NCBI GenBank assembly: GCA_016202645.1
Contig: JACQOF010000071.1
Span: 1 to 15,434 of the forward strand
Origin: a bacterium
GTDB lineage: Bacteria > Lindowbacteria > 2-12-FULL-62-27
Direction of reading: 5' to 3'
Length of the DNA: 15,434 bases
In this document: positions 8,701-15,434 of the stretch, piece by piece
Layout: each line of letters opens with the position of its first letter
How positions within the stretch are numbered: position 1 is the first letter of the stretch
The notes under the pieces: generated by a model
Told to the model about the DNA's origin: nothing
Database searches by the model: none
What the model saw: only the letters and a program-made list of their open reading frames with translations
Made by a program: the position numbers and the translations under genes

Positions 8701-11700
8701 TAACGGACACCGGGGCGTCCAATTTCAACATTTCCGACCTTGCCGACCTCACCACCGACTCCCGCAGCGGGGTATCCGTCTGGCGGGACGACGGCGACGG
8801 CATTTTCGAGCAGGACGAGGACACCCCCCTGACCGCCCAGACGATATCCTACGCCAACAACATCGCCAAGCTGGTTTTCTTTGGCATCCGGGACACGGAC
8901 CTGCCGAACGTCAAGGACGACCTGAACGACTTCTACGTGGTTCTCCGGCCGAGTTCCACGATCAATCTCGGCGACGATTTCCAGATTTCCATCGAGAAAA
9001 ACGGGATCGTCCTCTCCAACGGCCAGAACAAGACGACCGTGGCGACAAAAGTGATCGAGGGCGGCGACATCAACACCACCGGCATTCAGGATCTGACGAC
9101 CCAGAGTCAGCGCATCGACATCAACAGCCCGGACATCTCCGTTTTCGGGTTCAATGCCAGCGATCAGAACAAGGGCATCCAACTGAACAGCGTGACCGTC
9201 AATGTGCTGAACGTCAACAGCGTTTTTTCCGAGAACTGGCTGGCGTCGGTCACCACCGGCAACGGGGTGGCTCTCTACAGGGAATCCAACGGCAACGGCG
9301 TTTTCGACGCCGGAGACGTCCTCATCAGCCTGAGCGGCACCCAGTCTTTTTCAAGCGTCACCGGCGGCAAGCAGATCATCCTCACGCCGTCGACGCCGGC
9401 CGAAATTCCCAACGACGACGTCGGCACGAACAACGGCAACGATTTCTACGTCACGTTCCGCACCTCGGAATACGCGGACACGGGACTCCGGTTCAATGAT
9501 GAGTTTCAATTTCAAATACCGGCCAACGGCATTCAGTACAGTTCGAACACCGCCAAGCAGACGGCTCTTTCGAACAGCCTTCGGGCGAGGGTCCCGGCCC
9601 GGATCACCAACGTGGCGACGGACACCACAAGCATCTATCTTGCGGCCCTCTCCGAGACGACCGCCATCATCGGCGTCGACGCTCTGGACAAGGACAGCGC
9701 CGCCCTCCTGGCCTCCATCGCCGTGACCTTCGTGAACATCAACAACTTCGGCCTGAACGACCTCCTCCGGTCCATCGGCAGCGGGTATATGGACACGGAC
9801 GGCACGAGCGGCGTGTCGTTGTGGGCGGACCGGGGTACGCCGGGCGTTTTCGATCCGGCGGACACCGTGATCTTCGCGAATATCAGCAATCCTTCGGGCC
9901 TGAAGGTCAAGATCGCGCCGGCGTCGGGATTTGACACGCTGGTCAACGCGTCCGTGCCGAACGCCACCACGGGCGATTCGGCCGGCCCGGACTTTTTTGT
10001 CGTCATTCGGACGGCCTCCAGCGCCACCTGGGTCGGCAACGCCGTTGACCGGACCTCCAGCGTGAACGACCGGTTTGGTTTTTACGTCGATACGGGAGAC
10101 ATCATCTTCACAGAGACGAAAAACAACAACGCCAACGTATCCTCCCAGCAGAGCCTGGCGCAGAAACAGCCGGTGATCGCCGACACCCGCAAGCCCAAGC
10201 CGACCGTCCAGCAGGCGAACGCGAATTTTACCCCTGTTTCGGATACCGTCTACACATCCGGGGAGCAGGTCAGGATGTTGATCACGCTGGACGAGCCGGC
10301 GGTCAACGTTCCCGTGGTCGAAGTGAATTTTTACGAATTTGATCCGACCCCGGAGGCCGGCTTCAAATCGGACAGTTTTCAGGCGTCCAACGGCGGCACG
10401 ATCGTCATTACGGCGGACTCGAACGGAATCTCGTATCGGCTGACGTATACTCCCTTTTCCGGCAACAGCGGCAATACAGACGCCGCGCGGGTTGTTCTCT
10501 ACCTGAAGGACGACGTGGGAAATGAGCATTATGAGACCGTGCCGATCGAACTCGACACCGTCCGTCCGAGTTTCCGGTACATTGTCAGCCGGGACGTCGA
10601 CACGATTTACCGTGGCGGCGGCGCCGCGGGGACCGCGGGGGAGCAGATTTCGTTCGAAGTCTATGTGAATCCCCGGGACGCCGACACGAACAACATCACC
10701 ATCTCGCCCAATTTTTCTGTTCTGGACTCCAAATTCACGGCCGGCGGCGCCACGGTGACCGGGCCGTTTGAAGTGGACAATGTGGGCTGTTCCTTTCTGG
10801 TGACCTACACGATTAATCAGTCCAACACCTTTGATGAGTACAGCAACACCATCCCCATCACGATTACCGACGGCGCCAATGACACCTCCAACATCGGGGA
10901 CACCTTTACGGTTGTTCTCGACAACATCGGTCCGAGCCTCATTAACGTGACCTTCACGTCCGACACGAACTTCAGGGACGGGGTCATTGTCGTCATGATT
11001 CTGTCGGTGACGGACGTCGTCGGCGCGGATACGGCGGTGACGAGCGTGACCTACAGTTCCCTCGATTCGATCAACACCGACACCGGAACGGTGAGTAATG
11101 TATCCACTCTGACCTCAATCCGAGTTGAGCACACAATCGCGGCCACCAACGCCATCCAGGACAACCAGAACATCAAACTTCCCGTCACGCTCCGGGACAA
11201 GGCCGGCAACGTGTCGACCTGGCCCGATTCGGCGCTGGTGAACCTGGACAACACCACCCCATCGGCGGACATCACCCTGCCGAACTCCGGGTCCACATTC
11301 AACTCAAAGCCGATTTCGGTCTTCGGGACGTCGAACGACCCGGACGGCAACACTTTCATTTCGGGCATTCAGGCTTCCAACGTATCCGCCGTGTATATCC
11401 GCGTGTACATCGACACAAGCGGCACCGGATCCAGTTTCAACCTGACCCCGCTGGTCACGGATTCCATCGTCGTCAACGAAGCCGACACATCCGCCGGTCA
11501 ACTGGCGTACGCCGACTGGAGTTTTGTCCTCAATCCGACCGCCCTGGTCAATTCGGCCTTCTCCAACAGCTCCGACACCGGCCTCTACCGGATTCTGGTC
11601 CGGGTGGTGGATCGCGCCGGAAATAATTCCGGGTATGGCGACACCATTCAAATCCGGTACGACTCCGGCCTGGCCGACATTCAAGCCCCCGTGGTGTCGA

Positions 11701-14700
11701 ACCTGTCGGCCTCGCCGAACCCCTTCTCGCCGAACGCCGACGGCCAGAACGACATCACCTTCATCAGCTACAGCCTGTCCGAAAGCATCGATTCCGTGGC
11801 CCTTGATATCTTCTCGCCCGCGAAAAATCTGGTTCGCACGCTGACCGGGGACAGCCAGACCGCCGGCGCCAACAAAATATCGTGGGACGGCAAAAATACG
11901 CTGGGAGCGGTCGTGGCGGAGGGCAAATACACGATCCGCCTGACCGCGGTCGATTTCACAAATAACACCACCATCGAGACAACGACCGTCGTGGTGGACC
12001 TCACGCCGGGACTGGTCAACATCACGGGCCTTTCGCCGAACCCGTTTTCCCCGAACGGCGACAACCTGAACGACAAGACCACCGTGTCCCTGTCCATCAG
12101 CGGCTTGCCGGCCAGCGTGTTTGTCGGGACCGTGCGGATTTTTTCCACGGACGGCGGCGTGACGGCAAGCCTGCAGGTCACGAGCGGGTTCAACACGATC
12201 CCGGAGCCGTCAAGCCTCGTCTGGATCGCCAAGCAGGCTTCCGGGACCATCATCGTGAACCTGTCCCTTCAGGGCACCGCGGCCAACGGCACGGCGCAGA
12301 CCGGCAATTCCGTGACGATCCCCGCCAACACCCAGCCCAACGACGTTTTTTCGATCGGCGGCGTCTGGGGCAGCGTGACGGCCGTGACAGGAACATTCAC
12401 CGCCGGCCAGAGTTTCGACTTCTCGTTCGATCTGTTCACCAAGGTCGGTGAGATCGCCATCAGCGTCCGGAATTCGTCCGGCGCAAACGTCGGGACCCTG
12501 TCCACCGTCCCGGCCTTTACCGGGAACGGCGCCTACACCGCCGACTGGGCGCCGTCCTCCGCCGTCGACGGCGATTACACCATCGTTGTTCAGGTAGTCG
12601 ATGACGCGGGGAATCTGGCCCAGGCCCAAACCACCGTGACCGTTCAGACAACGGTCCTCCAGATGACCGGCGTGACCCTGACCCCCGCGAACGGCCGGTT
12701 CTCGCCGAACGACGATTTTGTCGTGGACGAAGTTTTTGTGTCCCTGACCACCACCAAGGCTTCCCAGCTGTCGGTCAAGATATTTCAATCTCCGGCCGAT
12801 ACCGTCGCCGTCCGAACCATTGTGGCCGACACGGCCACCCGACCGGCCGGCTCGTACTCCTTCACTTGGGACGGCAAGAACGACACGGGGGCGGTTGTGA
12901 TCAGCGGGGATTATGTGCTCAGGGTCACTGCCTACGATCCGGCTGAGAATCTGACCATCGCCTTTGACACGACGGTGACGGTTGACTTGATCGCTCCGGA
13001 CGCGCCGCGGATTACCGTGGCCGACAAGACCCAGAATATTCTGACGGCGGACGTCAGCGGGATTGCCGAGGTGGGGGCGACAGTGGAACTCTATATTAAT
13101 GGTATTACAACAGGTTTGACGACCCTGGCCACGACTCCGACGGGGTCCTTCACGTTCACCGCTGTCGCGCTTGCGCAGGGCTACAACAACATCCACGCCA
13201 CCGCCAAAGATAATGTCGGAAATGTCTCCAGCCCAACCGGGTCCAGGGTCACCTGGTCGACCTCGCCGACCGGAATCTTTACCGATACCGCCAGGCTGAC
13301 GCCGCCGAGAAATTCAAAGGTCAACATTTTCATTGAGAAAGCTCCTGATACCCAGACGCTCCTGCGCGTTCGCGGGGCGCTCGCGACCTCGATCGTGGAG
13401 GACACCATCACGATCGACACGGCCGCCGGCATCCGGAGCCTCTGGACGGGCGTCGCGGCCCAGCAGTTTTCCCGGCTCGACACCGTCGTCCTCATCCGCG
13501 GCGACACGACGATCCAGGTCACGCTCCGGGCGGACGAGGAATTCGTCCAGTTCAACGTCGACGCCGCCGCTCCGATAACGACCCTCACCAGTATCGTCGA
13601 GGCTCTGAGCCGGCAAGTCAGTCCATTTGATGGAAAGAGCAATTCGGATCCGACGGAGGACGTGCTGGTTCTGGGGCGGAGCACGCCGGCCGGAGTGGCG
13701 GGAGGGCTTCTACGCGTGGACGTCCTCGTAACGGCGCCGAACGGCACAGTGACGACCGTGAAGACGACGGACGCCGGGGGCGAGACCTTCGCGAACGCGT
13801 CGGGCGGCGCGTTCGACACCTGGCAGGTGACGATTCCCAACAGTGTTCTGATCGGCGGCGGCGAGGGCATCTACAACATCAGCGCGACGGCGGTGGACAA
13901 CGTCGGCAACGTCCAGGCGACGCCAACCGCCTCAAGTTTCATTTATGACGCGACGCCTCCGGCGTTTGCGCTGACGGGCGCGCTGGAGATTGAGGTGGAC
14001 ACGGGAACGACCCCGCTTCCGACGAAGATCCTGACAAGTTTCGACACGACGGTGCGGACGGGGGTAGGGCGTGTATTTGTGACGCTCCGGGACCCGGTGC
14101 CGTCGGGATTGACGGCGGGAGCGGTCTCCGGACTGAACATCAACACGACGACGGGGGGCGTTCGCATGGTCGATCCGACGAGCGCGTCCGTAGGGATCAT
14201 TCCGGGAAACAACGGTGTCGCCCAGATCACGATGGATCTGGTGTTCAAGATCACCCCGGACGGCAAGAAGGACGGCGTGTACGGGATTTACCTGACGGCG
14301 GTGGACATTGCCGGAAACACGACGGTGCTGTCGGACTCTTTCGCGATCGACAACGTGGGCCCGACCGCGTTTGGGGGGGACTTTTTTCTCAACAACGGCG
14401 GGATTGTGGGCGAGACGATCGCGGAAGGGGAAGTATTCGGCCGCGCCGGCGTGGACAGCATTGTCAGCATTTCAGTCCTTCTGACGGACTCATCCAGCCA
14501 AGTCAGTTCCGACATCGGGTACCGGTACAGCGGCGGGGTGAACCTGACGGCGAGTTCGATCACCGTCAGCGACGTCATCACCGGGCAGAGCCTGGCGGGA
14601 ACCGTCACGCGGGCCGGGGATTCCCTCCTGACCATCACGCTGTCGGACTCGACGCCGGTGTCGGGCCGGTACCGGATCGTGGTAACGGCGTTTGACCAGG

Positions 14701-15434
14701 CCGGAAACCAGAAGACAACGACGCGGAATTTCACGTACGACCAGACCGCGCCGACGTTTTCGGTGAGCCCGGACACGGGAAGTTTCGTGCGGGCGCTGCA
14801 GTTTACGGTGAACGTGAGCGATTCCGGGGGAGCGGGCGTGTCGGGCACGACGGACAGCCGCCCGGTGATGGAGATTTACTACGACGAGGACGGCAGCGAG
14901 ACGTTCACGATACCGGAGAGCCTTGGGACATTCAATCTGAACTTTGACACGGTAAGTCAGGTGACCCTGACGCGCGCGACGGACGGGACGCAGGACGGGG
15001 AGTACGCGGTGGTGGTGCGGGTGTGGGACGCGGCCGGGAACAAATACGAGGACACGCGGGTGATTTTGTACGACACGGTGAAACCGACGGTGGACAGCAC
15101 GTTTATCCGTCACGGGGGCCTGCAGAATGTGGACACGTTCATAACGGGGAACGCGTTCAACGACTCGATCACGCTGGTGGGAGTGGACCTGCGGGACACG
15201 GCGGCGAGCCCGAACGGGCGAGTGAGCGACGTCGGGTTTTACAACGAGACGACGACTGTGGAGTTGATCAACGTGAAGACAGTCCAGAAGCTGGGGCTGT
15301 TCCGGAGCGACGAGCCGACGGACACGATGGCGCGGCTCCTGACGGGCGGGTCAGTGATCGACGGACTCACGGAGGTCGGGGCGTATCAGCTGCACTACAC
15401 GGCGTCGGACCGCGCGGGGAACGTCCTGGAGGAC
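5634..15434 (+). CDS. Giant secreted surface/adhesin-like protein: signal peptide, seven R modules, Ig-like and FlgD-like Ig repeats (3' partial)
   Basis: One frame stays open from ATG 5634 to the window edge (3267 codons, no stop), so the protein is longer than 3267 residues. Seen, in order: signal peptide (residues 1-31, cleavage after ARA); Ig-like stretch (to about residue 179); seven tandem R modules of 152-207 residues (about 180-1492), each with a calcium-type loop region and a [DN][FY][FY]VVIRTS-like strand; four Ig-like units (to about 2019); three FlgD-like Ig domains with SPNxDG-type openings and WDGKN turns (2020-2454); then more Ig-like units with the DxAGN signature (to the edge). 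The mature part is nearly Cys-free (two found). Known: FlgD-like Ig and bacterial Ig repeats build stalks of secreted and surface proteins. Inferred: surface fibre or adhesin; no catalytic domain is recognised. The C-terminus, and so the anchoring or sorting mode, is outside the window. An upstream in-frame ATG at 5613 is an alternative start. Codon preference shifts near 13650. Confidence 0.95.
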   Translation, partial: MTARRVAAARFWALAAAAFVLCVCFAAPARAAVSVAVTNNTVANQGTLPGEAFEAFTLNITNTETATVTVNSLVFTLANINGVGAGEIYYVSAVQNNSALAGDAERNGAGGVTVTLNANNTIGVGSTLTLNVWITTAGLADNEDAFTLNISNVNWTGPQGASNTNTNSTTNTVTVTYNVNDLTDGQVPDLVSQNHDGFPIFGISAAAANGEFTDIELLFESARGEFIPPNDFEAIYIYADADGDGKYTTADNRIKSITRTSSTSLYDYRNTSWNGTANAVPSTGAPGDTFHFLIGISSTTNLANDDLPVTRLGNPPSINNYWVVIRTGQGWAENFVGYGDEWSCTLAAIIFEVADTFGSPPSVDSVAIRPAADSVQMSLPIIESVYDAAYTSANQLNVFGERAIDVFKGSPVSQMQDQTALDFNPTIAAGLIAIGGPTDASHPASTLTGLTIEFPDSSPKFDPRIHLKPMTGDQFSGISIWQNSGGSGVLFSLGQDQLLPLSPSQTVWSPRGDSVTIYLQTGATLSATKEKDLYGSGFTGYDYWVNFLTSENINYEDTFRIRIPTGGIIFGHGRDVRPHTATTSLPWREQVLTFLNDLTSSGQEIAESSDPLAVVGLNLTDRRLSGDPSRQAFLNQLSFFLQRPSGSTAFTENDLNALSRNVGSGIAIYRDNDGHADNTNGVFDAGVDSLVLLNMDTSSIAAFGGTSDPYVVLNLVGANDTAIPSSDTGANLGDDFFLVVRTSNQADNQDKFQVVFGNAVVPGAGDPVPPNPPAILYTDTSNTQVSSVWATGTNSNAERFYTKEITVVSITAISLTDWTVPGQIVDALSDPINVIGMNVTDGAGGSQTLEQVNIEFVFGGVADSNVLADLTTTAASGVAIYKDGNSNGAFDDGTDPIISVVQPTWIGDTVRLILVTPEAIPDNDPNSLDDFFIVIRTGSGGNFGDSFQVRINGQGIIFRVGTSDSDLTLITNTLTLGIPIEFQDLTSSGQQIKDDNSPLPVIGIKVSDSDISREYLKEVHVKITDTGASNFNISDLADLTTDSRSGVSVWRDDGDGIFEQDEDTPLTAQTISYANNIAKLVFFGIRDTDLPNVKDDLNDFYVVLRPSSTINLGDDFQISIEKNGIVLSNGQNKTTVATKVIEGGDINTTGIQDLTTQSQRIDINSPDISVFGFNASDQNKGIQLNSVTVNVLNVNSVFSENWLASVTTGNGVALYRESNGNGVFDAGDVLISLSGTQSFSSVTGGKQIILTPSTPAEIPNDDVGTNNGNDFYVTFRTSEYADTGLRFNDEFQFQIPANGIQYSSNTAKQTALSNSLRARVPARITNVATDTTSIYLAALSETTAIIGVDALDKDSAALLASIAVTFVNINNFGLNDLLRSIGSGYMDTDGTSGVSLWADRGTPGVFDPADTVIFANISNPSGLKVKIAPASGFDTLVNASVPNATTGDSAGPDFFVVIRTASSATWVGNAVDRTSSVNDRFGFYVDTGDIIFTETKNNNANVSSQQSLAQKQPVIADTRKPKPTVQQANANFTPVSDTVYTSGEQVRMLITLDEPAVNVPVVEVNFYEFDPTPEAGFKSDSFQASNGGTIVITADSNGISYRLTYTPFSGNSGNTDAARVVLYLKDDVGNEHYETVPIELDTVRPSFRYIVSRDVDTIYRGGGAAGTAGEQISFEVYVNPRDADTNNITISPNFSVLDSKFTAGGATVTGPFEVDNVGCSFLVTYTINQSNTFDEYSNTIPITITDGANDTSNIGDTFTVVLDNIGPSLINVTFTSDTNFRDGVIVVMILSVTDVVGADTAVTSVTYSSLDSINTDTGTVSNVSTLTSIRVEHTIAATNAIQDNQNIKLPVTLRDKAGNVSTWPDSALVNLDNTTPSADITLPNSGSTFNSKPISVFGTSNDPDGNTFISGIQASNVSAVYIRVYIDTSGTGSSFNLTPLVTDSIVVNEADTSAGQLAYADWSFVLNPTALVNSAFSNSSDTGLYRILVRVVDRAGNNSGYGDTIQIRYDSGLADIQAPVVSNLSASPNPFSPNADGQNDITFISYSLSESIDSVALDIFSPAKNLVRTLTGDSQTAGANKISWDGKNTLGAVVAEGKYTIRLTAVDFTNNTTIETTTVVVDLTPGLVNITGLSPNPFSPNGDNLNDKTTVSLSISGLPASVFVGTVRIFSTDGGVTASLQVTSGFNTIPEPSSLVWIAKQASGTIIVNLSLQGTAANGTAQTGNSVTIPANTQPNDVFSIGGVWGSVTAVTGTFTAGQSFDFSFDLFTKVGEIAISVRNSSGANVGTLSTVPAFTGNGAYTADWAPSSAVDGDYTIVVQVVDDAGNLAQAQTTVTVQTTVLQMTGVTLTPANGRFSPNDDFVVDEVFVSLTTTKASQLSVKIFQSPADTVAVRTIVADTATRPAGSYSFTWDGKNDTGAVVISGDYVLRVTAYDPAENLTIAFDTTVTVDLIAPDAPRITVADKTQNILTADVSGIAEVGATVELYINGITTGLTTLATTPTGSFTFTAVALAQGYNNIHATAKDNVGNVSSPTGSRVTWSTSPTGIFTDTARLTPPRNSKVNIFIEKAPDTQTLLRVRGALATSIVEDTITIDTAAGIRSLWTGVAAQQFSRLDTVVLIRGDTTIQVTLRADEEFVQFNVDAAAPITTLTSIVEALSRQVSPFDGKSNSDPTEDVLVLGRSTPAGVAGGLLRVDVLVTAPNGTVTTVKTTDAGGETFANASGGAFDTWQVTIPNSVLIGGGEGIYNISATAVDNVGNVQATPTASSFIYDATPPAFALTGALEIEVDTGTTPLPTKILTSFDTTVRTGVGRVFVTLRDPVPSGLTAGAVSGLNINTTTGGVRMVDPTSASVGIIPGNNGVAQITMDLVFKITPDGKKDGVYGIYLTAVDIAGNTTVLSDSFAIDNVGPTAFGGDFFLNNGGIVGETIAEGEVFGRAGVDSIVSISVLLTDSSSQVSSDIGYRYSGGVNLTASSITVSDVITGQSLAGTVTRAGDSLLTITLSDSTPVSGRYRIVVTAFDQAGNQKTTTRNFTYDQTAPTFSVSPDTGSFVRALQFTVNVSDSGGAGVSGTTDSRPVMEIYYDEDGSETFTIPESLGTFNLNFDTVSQVTLTRATDGTQDGEYAVVVRVWDAAGNKYEDTRVILYDTVKPTVDSTFIRHGGLQNVDTFITGNAFNDSITLVGVDLRDTAASPNGRVSDVGFYNETTTVELINVKTVQKLGLFRSDEPTDTMARLLTGGSVIDGLTEVGAYQLHYTASDRAGNVLED
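5727..6170 (+). other. N-terminal Ig-like region of mature gene 2 product
   Basis: About 148 residues rich in Asn, Thr and Val, with strands AFEAFTLNITNTETATVTV, GVTVTLNANNTIGVGSTL and DAFTLNISNVNW. It ends in an Asn/Thr-rich linker (SNTNTNSTTNT) just before the first R module. The layout (strand, IxxGxTLxLxVxxT, DxFxLxIS) is like a conserved beta-sandwich found in front of repeat arrays. It is not assigned to a named family. Confidence 0.5.
6171..10109 (+). repeat. Seven tandem R modules with calcium-type loops
   Basis: Approximate modules: R1 6171-6692, R2 6723-7343, R3 7404-7922, R4 8061-8516, R5 8562-9026, R6 9081-9548, R7 9603-10109. The shared pattern is an opening strand like PLPVIGIKVSD, then a DLxxLTT segment, SGVxxYRD leading into an acidic loop, a strand, IPNDD..N..[DN][FY][FY]VVIRTS, then GD.FQV.I and a closing GIIF. 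The loops are R1 DADGDGKYTTADN (6351-6389), R3 7644-7697, R4 DGNSNGAFDDGTD (8280-8318), R5 DDGDGIFEQDED (8787-8822), R6 ESNGNGVFDAGD (9282-9317) and R7 DRGTPGVFDPAD (9828-9863). R2 has a degenerate loop (QNSGGSGVLF), and R7 has lost several acidic ligands. I do not recognise the family. Calcium-stabilised beta modules forming a rod are inferred. Confidence 0.85.
10206..11690 (+). repeat. Four Ig-like repeats
   Basis: Units lie at about 10206-10571, 10572-10937, 10938-11264 and 11265-11690. Each ends in a strand with KDDVGN, DGANDT, RDKAGN or DRAGN, followed by a hydrophobic strand and a LDxxxPS-like linker (LDTVRPS, LDNIGPS, LDNTTPS), the common signature of bacterial Ig-like stalk repeats. 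The last unit opens with ITLPNSGSTFNSKPISVFGT, typical of Ig-like domains that follow a linker. A polar linker (10110-10205) joins the array to R7. Confidence 0.7.
11691..12995 (+). repeat. Three FlgD-like Ig domains
   Basis: Domain 1 (11691-12002) shows SPNPFSPNADGQND at 11712-11753, a strand pair ending LVRTL, WDGKN at 11883, and VAEGKYTIRLTAVD: all parts of the FlgD Ig-like family pattern. Domain 2 (about 12012-12653) opens with SPNPFSPNGDNLND but is about twice as long, with roughly 85 extra residues before its second half (FDFSFDLFTKVGEIAISVRN, then VDGDYTIVVQVVDDAGN). Domain 3 (12654-12995) has FSPNDDFVVDEV, WDGKN (near 12870) and ISGDYVLRVTAYD. In the family this fold is an accessory module of secreted proteins. 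The SPN motif also resembles CHU_C/type IX sorting domains, but those are C-terminal and these are internal. Confidence 0.8.
12996..13270 (+). other. Bacterial Ig-like domain (Big_6-like)
   Basis: The pattern PDAPRITVADKT, VSGIAEVGATVELYINGI, TTPTGSFTFTAVALAQGYN and IHATAKDNVGNVSSPT matches bacterial Ig-like domains of the G.aepGatV.v...G....t.aD..G.fsf......G...i...A.D.aGN.S type. It links the FlgD-like trio to the segment that follows. Confidence 0.75.
13271..13649 (+). other. Unassigned segment with an Ig-like tail
   Basis: About 126 residues with no recognised family. Notable pieces are PPRNSKVNIFIEKAPDTQTL, SLWTGVAAQQFSRLDTVVLI and TIQVTLRADEEFVQFNVDAA. It reads as beta-rich with predominantly C-ending codons, and lies just before the codon-preference change. 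It has no catalytic motif that I can see. Confidence 0.45.
13650..15434 (+). repeat. C-terminal Ig-like repeat array, cut by window edge
   Basis: Repeated D-x-A/V-G-N signatures occur at 13896 (DNVGN), 14304 (DIAGN), 14694 (DQAGN), 15027 (DAAGN) and 15408 (DRAGN), spaced 136, 130, 111 and 127 residues. The first four are followed by a strand and a YDATPP, IDNVGP, YDQTAP or YDTVKP linker. This is the usual layout of Ig-like stalk repeats. The last unit is truncated by the window. This region uses G-ending codons much more than the upstream part. Confidence 0.75.

Noticed and set aside
7974-10529. Two long - strand open frames (7974-9182 and 9351-10529)
   Set aside because: They lie opposite the R-module array in frames that mirror GC-rich third positions. 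The products are Arg/Asp/Val-rich with no recognised motif, while the + strand frame shows seven repeats and a coherent fold.
11691-12995. SPNxDGxND motifs read as a type IX secretion (CHU_C) sorting domain
   Set aside because: Those sorting domains are C-terminal. These copies are internal, number three, and carry the WDGKN/YTIRLTAVD features of FlgD-like Ig domains.
12210-13196. 328-residue - strand open frame
   Set aside because: It is antisense to the FlgD-like domains, with a Gly/Arg/His-rich composition and no motif; this is a shadow frame.

Overview
The window holds two very large coding regions on the + strand and essentially nothing else. Both run off the window: the first enters from the left edge (open from base 2, stop at 5630-5632) and the second leaves at the right edge (start at 5634, still open at 15434). 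One base separates the stop of the first from the ATG of the second, so they look like neighbours in one transcription unit. I see no RNA gene, mobile element, CRISPR array or intergenic promoter, and no gene-free stretch longer than a few bases.

Gene 1 (at least 1876 residues) starts inside a phospholipase D-like catalytic domain: a perfect HKD motif lies at 212-265. The rest is a long train of beta-sandwich modules. In order these are a fibronectin type III (Fn3) domain with an Asp-rich calcium-loop insertion, an Ig-like stretch, five copies of an unrecognised module (here called X) each followed by an Fn3 domain, a lamin-tail-like domain placed between the second and third pairs, and an invasin-type Ig-like domain at the C-terminus.

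Gene 2 (at least 3267 residues) has a clear signal peptide. It is followed by an Ig-like stretch, seven tandem copies of a second unrecognised module (here called R) built around an Asp/Asn-rich calcium-type loop and a DFFVVIRTS-like strand, about four Ig-like repeats, three FlgD-like Ig domains with SPNxDGxND signatures, and another run of Ig-like repeats that is cut by the window edge. Codon choice changes sharply near 13650 within this gene, from C-ending to G-ending codons.

The DNA is GC-rich (roughly 60% by eye, not computed). A Sec-type signal peptide, giant near-cysteine-free beta-repeat proteins and FlgD-like Ig domains point to a bacterium exporting cell-surface or extracellular proteins. 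This style is common in multi-domain exoproteins of several Gram-negative and candidate phyla, but I cannot name the phylum. My reading is that gene 1 encodes an exported phosphodiesterase or nuclease-like enzyme on a long adhesive stalk, and gene 2 a partner surface or adhesin fibre. The functional link rests only on adjacency and shared architecture.
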